From Rhinopithecus roxellana (lineage: Eukaryota > Chordata > Mammalia > Primates > Cercopithecidae): a DNA stretch of 64,000 nt. The position numbers and the translations under genes are program-made. Below, one piece after another: positions 33,757 to 47,499 of this stretch. Positions within the stretch are counted from its first letter, which is position 1. The number at the start of each line of letters is the position of its first letter. The stretch lies in the NCBI RefSeq assembly GCF_007565055.1, contig NC_044553.1:104321858-104385857 (forward strand). Reading direction: 5' to 3'. The notes beneath the pieces were generated by a model, which was given only the letters and a program-made list of their open reading frames with translations, did not search any database and was not told the DNA's origin.

Positions 33757-34919
33757 TTCATTTTCTGTAAACTGCAATTTTTCATGGATCCATCTCCCTG
33801 CACCCCTCAATGAAATCTCCCTCCTGTTGGACCTGCCATCAGGTCCAGCAAGTATCTAACACTTCTACTTTTAGGGGATTATTTTGGCTTCAGTCATATA
33901 AAAGATTGCTAGAAGTAAACCAAGTATAAATTTCTGTTGGATTTCCTTTTGCAAAAATGTTTTTGTCCTGTTATCCTAAAAATGATCTCCCATCTCAGGT
34001 CCAGAAAAGTTATGCCTAATAGGATATTGTGGGGATCATTGATGAGAAAAGTAGGACCTCTGAATGCATGTGCCAATTGACTGTGATTACAGCCCTGCGG
34101 AAGCCACATGGGTAGGTTTCTTTATAAAAATGTGAATGAGTTCAAGGCAATTGTAGAAACCCCCAGAGAGACTGACTTCTTAAAAGAAAATCCTGTCTGT
34201 GAACAATATCAAGCTGATAATCTTAGCCTGCGGCCTCATCCTGTGTCTCTCCACAGGAGTCCTCAGTCTCCCTTTCCTTTATCAACTACTCCCTTAAAAC
34301 TTCGATAAAAGACTTCCTTGACCTCAGCAGGGTAACCTGCTGATGGCTACTGATAAAGTGAGAAGAACTATGCACTCAAAAACCATTCATTTTCTATTGT
34401 TATCCCCTAAACTGCTGCACTCTCTGTTCCCCTAATTTAGAAGAAAGTCCACTCCCAAGGAGATAGCCTATTTTATTTGTCTCCTGCCTAGATCTCAGTT
34501 GTTACTTAAACATACTCATCAGAGAATCAAAGACTTCTTATCACAAGACAAGAACAAATAACACATTTAAGCTAAATAAAAGCCACAAGAACATGCTGCT
34601 TAACTTAAAAAATGTGAGAAATGATTAGTCTCTACATAACTACTCACAGATTTGTCAATTATAAAGAAAGGATGGTTTTAATATTCTTTGTCCATTAAAA
34701 ATAAGCAAAGCTATATTATGATAATTTGGAAAAAAGAGTAAGAAAAAAATAATCGTAATCAACTACTCCAAGAAAACCATCAGTATCCTTTGTAATTTTT
34801 GAGGAGGGGTCTTTCATTTGTATTTTTTTTTAATTTTAGTATGAATTATGGAATGGGTATCTTCCAATCAGTCCAACAGAGAAAATAATAACACATCATC
34901 ATAAAAAATAATAAATGCT

Positions 34920-35110
34920 TTAATGGTTACCATCTAGTATTGCTTACTAGATGTAGACACTTTGCTAAAACTTTCCAATTAGCAACTATTCAACCTTGAA
35001 AATAGCCTATGTAGTTCACTGCTTTTTTGTTTCCAATTTTACAGATGAGAAAACCGAGCTAAGAGAAGTTAAATAGCTTGCCTGTGGCTACACAGCAAGG
35101 AAACATGACA
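34920..35110 (-). repeat. MIR remnant
   Basis: The 'ttttacagatgagaaaaccg' and 'agcttgcctgtggctacaca' blocks are in reverse-complement MIR order. The overlapping 103-codon open frame (35078-35389) begins inside it and looks like chance. Confidence 0.65.
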
Positions 35111-37661
35111 CCTAGACCAAAATCTACGATTGTCTTGACCTCAGAACTTTCTTTCATTGTGCCCAAGACCCTGTATTTAGGGAATTCAGACGTCCTTGTT
35201 GTCAAAGACTTTACCATTCACGCACATATTGGCTCCTTCAGAATGGTTTTCTATGCTCACCTCCTCACCATCAATAACCTTTATTGGGGTCTGTCATTTG
35301 GCCTATACAAGGATGGATCTCTGTCTACTGATTACCTGACAGTGCTGATTTATGACCTGTTCATTGCATCTTTGATCTGCCACATGTAAGTCAACATCTC
35401 CCACTTGACACTTCTTAAACTCTTCATTTATTCTGAGTCTTTTATTAGATACTGTGCATGTGGCATTCTAATTCCTTTTCTTTTCTTTTTCCTTTCTTTT
35501 TTCTTTTCTTTTCTTTCTTCTTTCTTCTCTCTCTCTTCCCCCTCCCCCGCCACTCTGTCTCTGGAGATAACAGTATTCACATCTTCCACAGTGGGTATAT
35601 GTGTCTGGTAAAAATTCTGCTCTATCCTTTAAGATCCTTAAGCTCTCCCAATCCATGGACTCTACTAATGACCACTTTTTTTGTCTCTTGTCATTTCACA
35701 CAGTTATAAGTTCTCAGTGAGATCCCAATTTTTTACCTCCTAAAATATTCATCAGAAACTCTCTTGGGGCCCCATTTGCAACCAATACTACTGGCTACCT
35801 AGGGGCTATTTATAACATAATTCTAATACTTTAACGAGTATTGCTAACACTTTAACAATCATTACAATTACTGATAACTTGATACAACTGATTAAAACAG
35901 AGCTTTTTTTGTTTGCTTCAGAATTACAATAGCGTATTTCTTTCTTTTAGCTGTATTTTAATGCTATAATATGAAAAATTATCCAACAGACTTACTGGCA
36001 AGCATCTGGAAATATCCATTTGAAAGAACCAAATACTAATTTTCTTATTATAAGAGAATAATAAAATAATAAAATAATTTTCAAATTTTATTATTTATTA
36101 TTAGTTTATTATAAAGTTTCAAAATTGTATTCACATTGAAAAACATCCAACACACAAGTCCTTTGCTATAAAAATGTCTGTAATTATTAAATGTAATCCA
36201 TATTATAAGAGTCTTGCAAATTATGAATTCCACATGGAAACGTATTTTCTACCCCTCACCATAACCCCAAAGTGACATACAGTTAATTCTCCCTTTGGGG
36301 TATCATTCACGTTTAATTTATCACTGATCTGTTGGAAGAAAAACTGTTTCTCCTCAGGACATGTCCAAAAATAAAAATGACTAGTGTGCATTACAGAATG
36401 TACTCATTCTGTCCATGATGGGAGGAAGAGTTTTTTTAAGAGAAGTCACAGAGTCAATTACTGTCTTAAACCTAGAGAGGACAAAGACCATGAGTTATTG
36501 GAAATGTAAAACCTAAAATTGAGAATACATATTTGTCACTTTCAAGTAACAAAGTGTCTTTCTAACCCTGTTTTGCTCAGTTAGGAGAAATAAGTTATCC
36601 CTCTTTCTCATTAACTCTCCACAAACGTTCCCTGGTGGAAGACATTCACAGTCAGCAAGCTCACAAGTAACAATAAAAAGTCATAAGTAGTTATAGCTTA
36701 TTGTAATTAATAGTAACAGTAGCAGTTATTAATATTGTTAACAGTAACAAGTCAATAAGCATCAATTAACAAGGCCTCTCTTTCCCTCTCAGTGAAACTA
36801 AGTGACTGGTGCAGAGAGGGGAGTCCTCTTTTTTGTGTGTTTTTGTTTCCCTTTAAGATGAAATCATCTCCTCATTGACCCCCTACCCAGTGGTTCTTAG
36901 AATTATTTACCAGTTGCAAATTTTAGACGTTATATTCTGATCTGAAACTGTGTCCAAAAGGTAAGCAGGCCCAGAGGCACAAGGTAAACAACTAGGTACC
37001 ATCAAGTCAAGGCCAGGCTGAAAGGGGTACACAATTTGAATCAGCTTGTAGGCACCTAGCAAGAATCCATTGGAGCATCTTGGGGTAAGAATTAGACCAT
37101 GTTTGGAAAGAGACATTATCCCTCAGGGGAACCACATCCACGGCACCCAGCATTAAAGATATAAACCATGGGTTGGTGATTTGAATTCAAACATTAGAGA
37201 TGTCTGTATCATCACACAATGATGACTACATGTACTCATAAAACGGCTACCTGTGTTTGTAGCTTATGAATGTAATAGCAAGCAATGACACCGATCTGAC
37301 CCCGGAGCAGAAATTCGGAATTTCTTCTACACCTTTCTACAGGAGAGTAGAAAGACCACAGGAATACACCTCAAAGGCTGATGTTCTGTCCCTGAATGGC
37401 TGTAGCTAAATGTGGGACTTCAGGTCTCAGTTCTTGCATCTATAAATGTTAAGGGTGAATTAGACAACTTCACCCACCCCTTTGCGTTCTAATGTTTTAC
37501 ACAAATGGCCACCAGGACCTTATCAGAGTCCAAGACATTCTAACAAGTGAAAAGAACAGTGTCCTAGATCCATGATCCCTTACCCAATGGGAAAGGCAAA
37601 CACATAACACATATTTAAAAAGAAATCCCCTTCCCTAGCAGATTCTTTTTGCTTTTGGTTT

Positions 37662-37664
37662 TTT

Positions 37665-37696
<32 letters not shown>

Positions 37697-37976
37697 CCAG
37701 ATAGGGTCTCACTCGGCTGCCCACGATGGAATGCAGTTGTGTGATCCTGGTTCACTGCAGCCTCAACCTCCTGAGCCCAAGTGATCCTCCATCTCAGCCT
37801 TCCAAGTAGCTGGGTCTACGGGTGCATGCCCCCAGGCCTGGCTAATTTTTGTATTTTTTGTAGAGATGGGGTTTCACTATGCTGCCCAGACTGGTCTCGA
37901 ACTCTGGCTCAAGCAATCCTCTCCCCTTGGCCTCCCAAAGTGCTGGGATTACAGGAGTGAGCCACTGCGCCCAGCC
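37662..37976 (-). mobile_element. Alu element, diverged (older type)
   Basis: A long T run, then reverse-complement Alu with many changes ('agatagggtctcactcggct' ... 'gagccactgcgcccagccc'). Flanks do not give a clear duplication, consistent with age. Confidence 0.9.
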
Positions 37977-39289
37977 CACAGTAGACTTTTCATGTGCAGC
38001 GTTTCACAGGCAAGGCCGTAAAAACAACTGTTGAAGGGGGATCATGAATCTTGCCTGTTCTGTGTCCCTAAAGGCAACAAAACATGTTTTATAACAAATG
38101 TGGCTTGTTACAGCCTAGCTTGCGATGCACATTACTTGGATTAACTTCTTGAGCTCTCTGAGTGTAATACACAAATACTACTAGTTGTGTATCTTTTGCA
38201 ATCTGGAAAACAGTAAAAATCTCTCTTTAGGCAAGACAACATATGGAGAAGAGGACAGATGCACTTTCATGAAGCGGTGAGCCAAGTGGTGCAAGATATG
38301 CCTTCTCTATGCAAAAATTTCCCATTTATACCTGCACATTCCTTTTGAAGGAAAAGATGTTCTTGGTTATTATCTTTTCCAACTCCTTATCACAGCCTTA
38401 AAATGAAAATGCTCATCCTTCAGGCTAAGTAATACATATATAAACACATATGATTATAAATATGCTAATAACATTTTACATTAACACAGAGGATGAAAGT
38501 ACTTTATAGAAGTTACTGGAGCTCATTTATCCTTAGGATATCCACGAAATGGTAGCAGTAAGGGATAGTTTGCCAGCTTTTTCAAATGACAGAAAACTGC
38601 ATGGTTTAAGCAGTCCATTTGCTCACAATAGTCTTGTGAACTTTTTGCAGGGCCTTATGGAACACAGGAATGCTAACTGTGAGTCTGCCCTGACTTCTCC
38701 TACTCTCCCTCATAAAAAGATTGTGGTTGTCTGTTGCAATGATCTAGTGTTTTCTTATACTTTTCTCTTCCACTCTGGATCCTGCTAGCCACCTCCAGCT
38801 CATGGTCATCGGAACCACTGGAGATGCTGGCATGGCTGCTTGCACACAGACTCAGAAGTTTCCCAAGCTCTACCTTCCTGCTTTCTCCATTCCTCTGAAT
38901 GGCTGAATTTTCTTCAGATTTGCATTTCAGCTTACTTGTATGGTCTTGCTTCCCACACAACTCCAACCTACTTCATACTTAACTTGACTTGTTAAACATA
39001 GAGTCTCTCAAGAAATGTCCCCATGTCCTGCCCCAACTTGCAGACCACTTGGGCCTTCGGAATGTCACCAATCAAGGCTCAGCCTTGTTCTCTGTCCAGG
39101 GAAGGAGATGGGACACATAGAAAGCCACCAAGTCAGTGACAACAAAACCTGGCTCCCTTAGGAAGGCCGTAGTTTCCCTACACTCTCCTCCGCTCCCAAT
39201 CAGGATGTCAGGGTCTCCAAAATGTTCTCGGGAAAACATCAGAGAGCCCCTTCAGTCCTGCTGGAGTGATACTGTAAAGAGGAAGTTAC

Positions 39290-39434
39290 CATGAGGGCTG
39301 TGTAGGTGTAGGGATAGTGGTAGGCCAGGTAGCAGACATCCTCATTGTGTGGGAAGGTGACAGCAAAGGTGAGGGTATAGTAGCACTTCCCAGATGCTCC
39401 GCCTGCAGCAGCTGTACTCTGGCGATAATGATTT
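39290..39434 (-). CDS. AGBL1: AGBL1-like carboxypeptidase, internal exon (end of N-domain)
   Basis: 145 bp, with acceptor TTTAG before AAATCATTATC and donor ATG|GTAACT. Its first base completes a Lys codon split from exon 47370-47457. The peptide has NHYRQSTAAAGGASG and FAVTFPHNEDVCYLAYHYPY, the conserved β-sandwich N-domain segment of cytosolic carboxypeptidases with the Y-x-Y-P-Y-T signature. It ends in phase 0 and joins the exon at 16591-16744. Confidence 0.9.
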
Positions 39435-39919
39435 CTAAAGAAAGAGGAGGAGAAGAGAATAAGGGAGAGGTGGGAGGGGGGTGCAGGGTCACTTAGAGTC
39501 CTAGATGCTATAAATCTCGTGCGTTATATACTGTATTGGCACAATGGCCTTCACTTGAAACATTTCTGCGGGTAAAACTGAGAAAAGGGAAATGTACAAG
39601 TGAACTTACCGCCAGTTCATGAGTCAGTTCAGCAACATATAGCCTGGCCCATCTGCCTCCCAATTGTGCCATATATGCTACCAACCTTTCTTTGCTGTCT
39701 GAAAACAAGGGCTGTCCTAGTCATTGAGCTAGAAAATCGAGGAAAATGTGAACAGTTCTGTTTTTCCTGGGTTTACATTGGAGATATAAACTTTATCATC
39801 CAAATCTGGGTTCCCCCAATCCCTGTCTCTCCCCAGACCACATAGGGTACAACTCCTTCCTTTCCCCTCTACCTGCCACGTAGATTTATCAGCAATCATA
39901 GGATATATCGAATTCCAAT

Positions 39920-40100
39920 TCAACATTTAACATATGTTATCTTATGTTATTATTGCAGCAACCTGTCATGTGGATGACGAAACAAAAGCTTAGAAAAGTT
40001 AATTTGCCAAAGGGCTGAAAGCGAAATGGTAGATACAGGACTAAGACCCAGATCTCTCTGGCTGCAAAGGCTTTGTTCTTTCCACTGTACAATGCTTTCT
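39920..40100 (-). repeat. MIR remnant
   Basis: Reverse-complement MIR pattern: 'ttattattgcagcaacctgt', 'gcttagaaaagttaatttgc', then 'ggactaagacccagatctct'. Confidence 0.6.
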
Positions 40101-42289
40101 TCCCAAAGGAATATATTTGTCACCTCAAATGTGGTTCAGCTTCGTAAGGCTTGAGAGTGCACATTTTCCTTTGTCAAAGATGAAGAACAAGTTTTGATAC
40201 TTCAGAGAACAGTATCAAAGAAAATTGCACCCAGAAGTCCATTCCGAGCAATATTTTCCCCACACGCTGCCAATTGATGCTCAGACAGCTGCGCAGGCTT
40301 TCCTGAGAAATGTTATCATCAAGGCTGCATTATAATGCAAAATACACCCGGACACCAAGAGATGTAATCCCACCTTTGAACATTTACAACGTTGGCTTAC
40401 TAGTCCATTGTGCTTTTGGGTTTATTGGGGGAAAGGGAAGGGGAAGGGAAGAAATAGTAGGTAATTATTCTTGTGTGTTCTTGAAAAAGATAAAAAACAT
40501 AGGTTATTCTTTTCTACTTTTTTGCTACCTTCATGCCACTCCCTACCTAAGCAAAAAGCAAGCATGGAAGAAAGAGATAGAAAATCTATTACTTTATTTC
40601 TCATGATTTTGTGGCTTTTCAATATTTATACACCTAGGAATGGGACTAAGGGAAGCTGGTAGCCCACTGACTATGGCCTGATACCTTTATCTTGCCTCAG
40701 CTTCTGTCAACATGGCAGCCTAGAGCCTTGGTCATGCTAGGGAAAGGAGGGTACCCTGTAACAACGTAAGCCCTAAGTGGCTGTCACACCCAGGTTTTTG
40801 GCATTGTATTAATAGAATCCATTTCCTTTGTGCCTACAGAAATAGAAATTTCAAAAGAGTGTCTTCCCACATGGTGTGATATGGATCGCAATGCCTAATT
40901 GAGTCTACTCTGCCAGATTGTCCCAAAGTTCTGAAGCTTCTCCAAAAGCTATGATTCTGGTTATTAGAAAGTATGTAAAGAAGCAGATGGTAGCTCAGAA
41001 AGCATGCAAGTTACATATGCTCTACCTCTTACTTGCTTTCTGATTTCCCTTGTAAAGGCTCCATGCAAACATACACTCAGTTTACACCTTGCTGAACAAA
41101 ATGCTAGTCAATTACTCCTCTTTACAGGAAACAGCAGTTGAAATAAAATGAGCCAGGGATAACCAATCAAAGCGTGGAAGAGTGCTTCACTTGTAAGCAT
41201 ATATGTGTGGGTACACACACAGATGTGCACCTATTCATGAATGTAAAGGCAGATGGAAACACGCTCATTGTGCTTCACTGTCCCCAGTTCTTTGCCTACA
41301 AACAGTGGAGACAGAGCCTGTATCGTGACTCAAGAATAATAGGTGTCCCTAAGGGCCAGTAGGGTTGGTCTTATTTGGCATGGGCCTTGCTTCTTTTTAG
41401 TTTCCCCACTGCACTATTAGTACACCAAAGTCATATCACAAGCACATTTAGCCTATGCAAACTCAACCTCACCACATTCAACCACAGGAGAGACCAAGAA
41501 AGACAGAGAAAAAAAAATCCATGTATTTATCTCTATGTTCTTTCCCTCATTCAGACCAAATCTGGACTCCAAGGAAAGAATAGCTGCAGTGAAATGGAAA
41601 GAGAAATAAAATGGGCTAATCATTAGCTCTTGAGCTTCCATGGGCTCAAGATTTAAGGGAAGTGTAAGGAATTCAAATGGTAGATTTGATTATGTCAAAT
41701 CTGCCTTCTCACACCACCAACATATATACACATACACACACTCTCCCTCTCTCTCTCTTTCCTTCACCTAACACACTACCCCCCACAGCTTGGTGATGTT
41801 AGATTCTCCTGATCAAGACTAAAGGCTCCCCACCAACAAGCCAGCCTTCTCCAGGATGGTTACACACTGCTGGAATTCCAAAAAATAATATTATTAACGC
41901 CTTATTTAGAATGACTTTCAGCTAAAGGAAATTCAGTTACAACCCTCGCCTGGGGTCTAAACTCTGGCTGAACCTAAAGCAAATGTCAGGCATCCCCACT
42001 GGAGTCTCCTGGCAGCCCCCTTGTAGCAGGAGTTGTCCAGGAGATGACTCTACTTCCAGCATACCTTCCCCTGCAGAGACCTTTAAACTTTCCCAAGATC
42101 ATCTTCTTCAAAGCCAAGTGTTTGATAAATCTCTAAAGTGAAACATCTGGCTTGCTACAGTTCAGTTCATCCATGATAAACTGAGATCCCATCAACAAGC
42201 TCTTTTCTTTTCCCAGTTATGATGTGGACATATCAAGTGATGTTTGCAAGAACCAATGTTCATCTTTCCTATGTTAAATTGTTCCCATG

Positions 42290-42530
42290 TTCTTGCTTTA
42301 TATAGAAAGCCCTTTCCATCTTCCTTATTTAGCTAAGTCTTCTTCATCCTTCAAGATTTAACTCAAGTGTTTCCTCTTTCAGGAAGCCTTCCCTGATAGC
42401 CCCTTTATCACTCCTATTCTCATGGCCAATACTTTGTGGCAAGGACCATGCTTATTCATCTGTTTATCTTTATGCTTCCCACATTGCCTGGACATAGCAG
42501 CTGTTCAGTTAAAGTTTGTATAATAAGTGG
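42290..42530 (+). repeat. L2 3'-end remnant
   Basis: 'tttcaggaagccttccctga', 'caaggaccatgcttattcat' and 'cattgcctggacatagcag' follow the LINE-2 3' end in sense. Confidence 0.7.
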
Positions 42531-42599
42531 ACCCAAGACTCCAGAAGTAATAATTAGGTTGCTCAATGTATTTTATCTCCAATCCTAATGACATCCTTT

Positions 42600-42720
42600 C
42601 AAGGTGGGTATTATTACACACATTCTACAGATGGGAATTAAGGCTCACAGAGGTTAAGTGTCTAGAGCAATTCCACACAACAAGTATAGTAAACAGGATT
42701 TAACCCCAGTTGTAGGCTTA
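42600..42720 (-). repeat. MIR remnant
   Basis: 'gtgggtattattacacacat', 'ggctcacagaggttaagtg' and 'aggatttaaccccagt' are in reverse-complement MIR order. Confidence 0.65.
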
Positions 42721-42984
42721 GCTCAGAAACTAAATTTTTTTTTATTATATCACCTGCTTGTTAGGAATGGATAAAAAAGGACAAGATGTCTTATGCCCAA
42801 TGTAGCAAGTAAGAATCTGAAGTTTTTATCTTCATAAATCAGAGCTGCCTATGAACTTACAGTCCAAAATAACAGAAAAAAAAGGAAAATAATCCAGCTG
42901 AGAGTTAGTAAGATGATCCACATACTATGACTTTTATATCATTGATATTTGATGCCACTAAGAAGATGTTTTTACTAATTATTT

Positions 42985-43190
42985 GAAATAATTGCTAGCA
43001 TTCATTGAACACCTACTATGCACCAGACACTGTTCTAACCTTTACACATGTTTTATCTCACGTCATTTTATCTTCAGAACACTTCTATTAGGTAGATACC
43101 ATTATTATCCCATTTTAAGATGAAGAATCTGAGGTTGAAAGAAGTTGGTATAATTTGCCCAAGGTCATGCCATTAATGAGTGGGAAGTTT
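42985..43190 (-). repeat. MIR remnant
   Basis: 'gaacacctactatgcaccag', 'aggtagataccattattatc' and 'gcccaaggtcatgccattaa' are in reverse-complement MIR order. Confidence 0.75.
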
Positions 43191-46100
43191 CAGTCAAAGA
43201 ACTTCCTCTCCTCAATCTGTTCATCTAGATGGAGAAGCAGCCTGGTGAAAATCAGTAGTGATCTTGAAGATTAGCTGGATCCTATTGGTCATCTGGGGTC
43301 AAAGATGACCTGGGCTGGGTACATCCAGCAACTTCACAGCTAAAAGGCTTTTTGTTTGCTCTTCTGTTCCCTGAACCATTTCTCTTTGGAAGGATCTGTA
43401 CTTTTATAATCATAAAGACTTCAATGAAGCAAGGAGCAAGTACACGAAGCCATAGTTATGAACTCAGGTTATTTCCATTTGTACTTAAAAATATGCTGGG
43501 AAGTCATTGTTTCTCTTCGGCAGGGTGCATAAAATAAGCAAATGCCATGATAGAGAATGGATTAGATAATCTTATAATGACAACGGCTCTGTTCAACAAG
43601 CGTGCATCATTTCACTTAACAGGATCTAATAAGGCAGAGCAGTGAAGTTGCCAGGCTTCCCTGTGTCTGTAGCATTTCTAATATGCTATATAACACCAAA
43701 TCTCTCTCCTGAGATCCTGTGGAAGGATGCATGATGGCAGAGCTCTTGTATGACATTCATCTTCATGAGTGAGCTGTTCCATCTCCTCTCATGAGCGGAG
43801 ATAAATGTCAGAAGAGATCAGCCGTTGTGTATTACATGGCCACTATAAGCGCACAGCTTCCCTCCCTCTGCCCTTCAGCACCAGAATTACTTTAGACCAG
43901 AGCGGGGAGAGAATTCAAAAAGGTGTGTGGCTGTGCACATCAGAGGAAGAAGCAGACCACAGGAAACTAAATAAAAGAGAAACTAAAAGGGCCCTTACTT
44001 ACTTTTACTAGAGGCAGGGAAAAATGAATCTGCCCATTTCTGTTCCTCCCTCTCGAGGGGCATTTTTTATTTTCCAGCCTAGTGGTCTTCAAGGTGGGGA
44101 AGAGCAAGGGGTAGAACAGAAGGGGTGGGAGGTGCTCCATGGGAGGGGCAGAGTGATCAACTGACCACAGGCAGAAAATATTAGAGTTTCTCCTTAAAAT
44201 GATTATTATCTAGATAGTAAGAAAGAAATTAAGTCGTCTACTGTTTAATATGGGGACTGGCATGGCTGTCTCAATGCCAACCTAATGTGTCAAACCAGAT
44301 GATGGTGCAGCAATCTTATCCACTCATCACTGTTATATTCCAGGGCTGGAGTATGAAAAACACATTATATCTGCTTCTACAGTTTTTATATGTTAGTTAA
44401 GCATTGATTGTTGCATAGGAGAGGTCTCCAAAGCGAGAAGTGGGAACAACTAGCTCCCTTCCTTTTTCTTTTGCTTTTAGCTTCCGGCAAGGTATTTAAG
44501 TCTACAGAAGCTTACTTTGATTTACAGATTGTATTACCTAAATTAAACTAAACATCACAAAATAGACAATTACTTTTTAAAAGAAAATCTTCTTAGAAGC
44601 CATCTATTGATGTTAAAATTAAATTGCAATCAAAACGACCAGAAAATGGCAGAATGGACATGGCCTACCCCTTACCCTTAATATTAGGTCTTTCTCAGTA
44701 ATTCTCATTTTTGTTAAAATAATCTAATCAGATCTAGAAAGTTAAACAAAATTTCTCAAAATTACCAAAAAGACTATTTATAACTACATCTAATGGTGAA
44801 CTCCACGGCAAAATTCTAGTGTGCCCTAAGCTACAAATAGCATAAAGATGTAACAATTAGGTAGACTATAAACTATTATTTGTTTCATCTTTCTCTCCTA
44901 ATTTAAAACTCTTCATTCTTTGCATGCTTTCTTATATGCATAATATGTTAGTATAGTAACGCATATATACTTTTTTAAATGTATAAACTAATCTAGTAAG
45001 AACACATACAAATATATCTTATTGCTTAGTGGCGTATTGTCAAAATAGTTTGGAGACTTTTCATTTTATGACAATTGGCCCTCCAGAGTAGTCAGCCCAC
45101 ATCCTCAACTGCTCATCATTGCTGTCAACTTCAACTTCTGAAGGAAAATGCAAATGCAAATCCCATTTCTTCTGAGTTTCCTTTTTCCTTTCACCCTTCT
45201 AGAAACATACTCAGGTACCATGGCTCACAGTTGTCCCCACAATGAGCACCCTGGCATCCTCTTAAAACATGGCACCAAATCTGGGACTTTAACAGCACAA
45301 CAGAAATAGAGCAGAGTTTCTAAAGATATATGGGAGATAAGGAAATAGGGAAGTAAAGTTCTCCCAAATTAATATACCAGAAATAATAAAGGCAGGAGAG
45401 AAGCAAAGAACTCTTGTAAAGCAAATCAACTCAAAGATCAGGATGGGTAAATAGGGAGAGAAATATTGTATAATCTAATGCATCATTTTACAATTGAGAG
45501 AGGTGTTCTAATTTGTGGGTGAATAGAAATTACACATATCTATCCTGTTGTTACATCATATTATTGGGAATATGTTAACACAACGTGGTGAATAATTATA
45601 AAACAAACTACATTACAATGTAGCAATCTTATCCATTCATCTCTGTTGTATTCATGGTTGGAATATGAAAAATTAATTACATTATACATTCATGGTTTTT
45701 TCTTATCCCTCTGTTGCTCTTTAATCACATAATAATTGTCTTGCTAATAGCTCTAAAAGCTATCAGAATTGGTTCTCCTTAGGTCAAGGACTGTACTTTT
45801 GAAAGTGTGACTTCTTCCTTCTTTTGGGAAATACGTGATCCCTTTAGCCTTCTTATTCCCCAATTCCAAGAGGAGTATCCTCCAACGGGACATTTATACA
45901 TCCCACTAGGAAATAATGCAAAATGTTATGTTTGTCCAATCTATTACTAACTTTCGGGTCCAAGCCAGCTCTAAGCTGGGTCTTTCACATTTACTGAGAA
46001 TAACTATTTTCAGAGAAAACTAAAACTCATTCTTGACACACCAAGGTCCAAAAGTAGGTTTTCATATTTTTTTTTTTTCTGCAGTTGCAGACTATCACCT

Positions 46101-46633
46101 TGAGGTGATGTTTAATCTAAATCTCTCTGAACCATAAGAAAGGCCCTGAGAGTCTTAAGATAGGTGAGCCAGAGAGTAGTTGCCATTTAGGTGAATGGAA
46201 AACCAACAAAGTCATAATATTGTGCAATTTTTCTAAAGGATATAAAAAAATCCTCTTTACATTCATATCCTAATAGATCAGGGATTGAATACCTCCAACT
46301 CTTTTATTACAGACTGCTAGTCAGCCTGGCTCTGTGTCTTGTAGACTATCATTATCTCCATGGTGATTTTTGCCTTTGTATCTGATACAGCAACAAGATT
46401 CTTGACCTTTCCCATCTATCAATACTCCTATCCTCAAAGTCTCAAAAGCCAAGAGGCATAAGGGTATAAACTCTGTTTCCTTTCCATAGTGACAGCTATC
46501 CTAAACTCCAGAATGTCTGATCATACTTTTTTAGATGGCTCTAGTAATTTCAGAGAGAGATGAAACTTACTTTATTTAAGAAAGTAAGTACTAGCCTCTC
46601 AGTTTTTATAAGAAATTAGCACTGAACTAATAA

Positions 46634-46639
<6 letters not shown>

Positions 46640-46668
<29 letters not shown>
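46640..46668 (+). repeat. (AT)n microsatellite
   Basis: Pure AT run of about 14 units. Confidence 0.95.
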
Positions 46669-46669
<1 letters not shown>

Positions 46670-47369
46670 TTCCTCTCATAGCAATTCCTATCTTTATTTT
46701 CTTATAAATTTGAATTTTATTTTTCATCTGAAGAAAATATACACATAAGCAATCTAGATGTCTGGAATGCATTTCTTTCATCAAAATATATGGACAATTT
46801 AAAGTTCATTGTAACTTTGCAGGATAAACTGATGAAACTGGAGACTGATCAAGGATTGAAGATGAATTTTGAAACTCCTCCCTCTTTTATTTTTTTCCAC
46901 AAAATTACCTTGCTATGGGGAGGAGTTACATATGTGTAATCGTCACATATTCACCCTCCTGTACTTTGGAAAACTAAACCACGGGGCAGATAGAAACAGG
47001 ATAGAACATCTCAGACATTTCACTCTCTGGGTTCAGCGGAAATAAGTAAAGAACTAAGGCTTGACACACTAATTACAGGTAGAATCTCTACGACTTCTAA
47101 TATCTGACAACAAGATTTAAAAGTTTTAATGTGTTTAAATGAAGATAAACTCTTTCAGCAAATCAAAAGGTATTTCTCGAGGTCTACTGTGGGTGCCAGT
47201 GAATATGCTTATACTTCTGAAGAGCAGGACATTGGCCATTAGGACAGAGTGACAAAAAATTTATCAGACAAGCACAGATTGCTAATGTTTCTAAGATCAA
47301 TATGGAAAAGTGGGAAATTGAGAGAAATTACAGGACAGAGAAAAGGAAGCTAATAGCGCTCTAACTTAC

Positions 47370-47457
47370 TTGTAGTAACATATTTCATAGCCTGTCCGTA
47401 TCCAGGTGGGTCTGCCAAGAAGGGCCTCTTTCACGGAATACAGGGTGGGCTGCATCC
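47370..47457 (-). CDS. AGBL1: AGBL1-like carboxypeptidase, internal exon
   Basis: 88 bp, with acceptor TGTAG before GGATGCAGCC and donor ACAA|GTAAGT. The two leading bases complete a Gly codon from exon 48987-49135. The peptide GMQPTLYSVKEALLGRP runs on to GYEICYYK, matching the N-domain signature of cytosolic carboxypeptidases (YEI-CYYKN). It ends with two bases of a Lys codon completed at 39434. Confidence 0.9.
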
Positions 47458-47499
47458 CTACACAAAATCAGAAAAGGAATTAATCTTTACATGAGGGAA

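Larger units (their letters stand above)
16745..39289. other. 22.5-kb intron carrying the antisense provirus
   Basis: Between the two neighbouring coding exons lie an L1 3' UTR piece, an Alu, the 7.6-kb provirus, four copies of one old repeat family, a second Alu, an L1 3' end, a THE1/MST-type LTR, MIR pieces and a third Alu (all listed). The stretches 29700-31425, 33757-34920, 35110-37660 and 37977-39289 show no convincing gene. They are AT-rich single-copy-looking DNA with one pyrimidine-rich CTTTT tract near 35470-35550. Confidence 0.75.
39435..47369. other. Intron, no gene recognised
   Basis: Contains MIR pieces near 39920, 42600 and 42985, an L2 3' end near 42290, a CA/CT simple tract at 41729-41765 and an (AT)n tract at 46640-46668. 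The rest (40100-42290 and 43190-47369) looks like unique AT-rich intron DNA. Confidence 0.7.

Noticed and set aside
35078..35389. 103-codon plus-strand open frame
   Set aside because: Starts inside a MIR remnant and has no recognisable domain.
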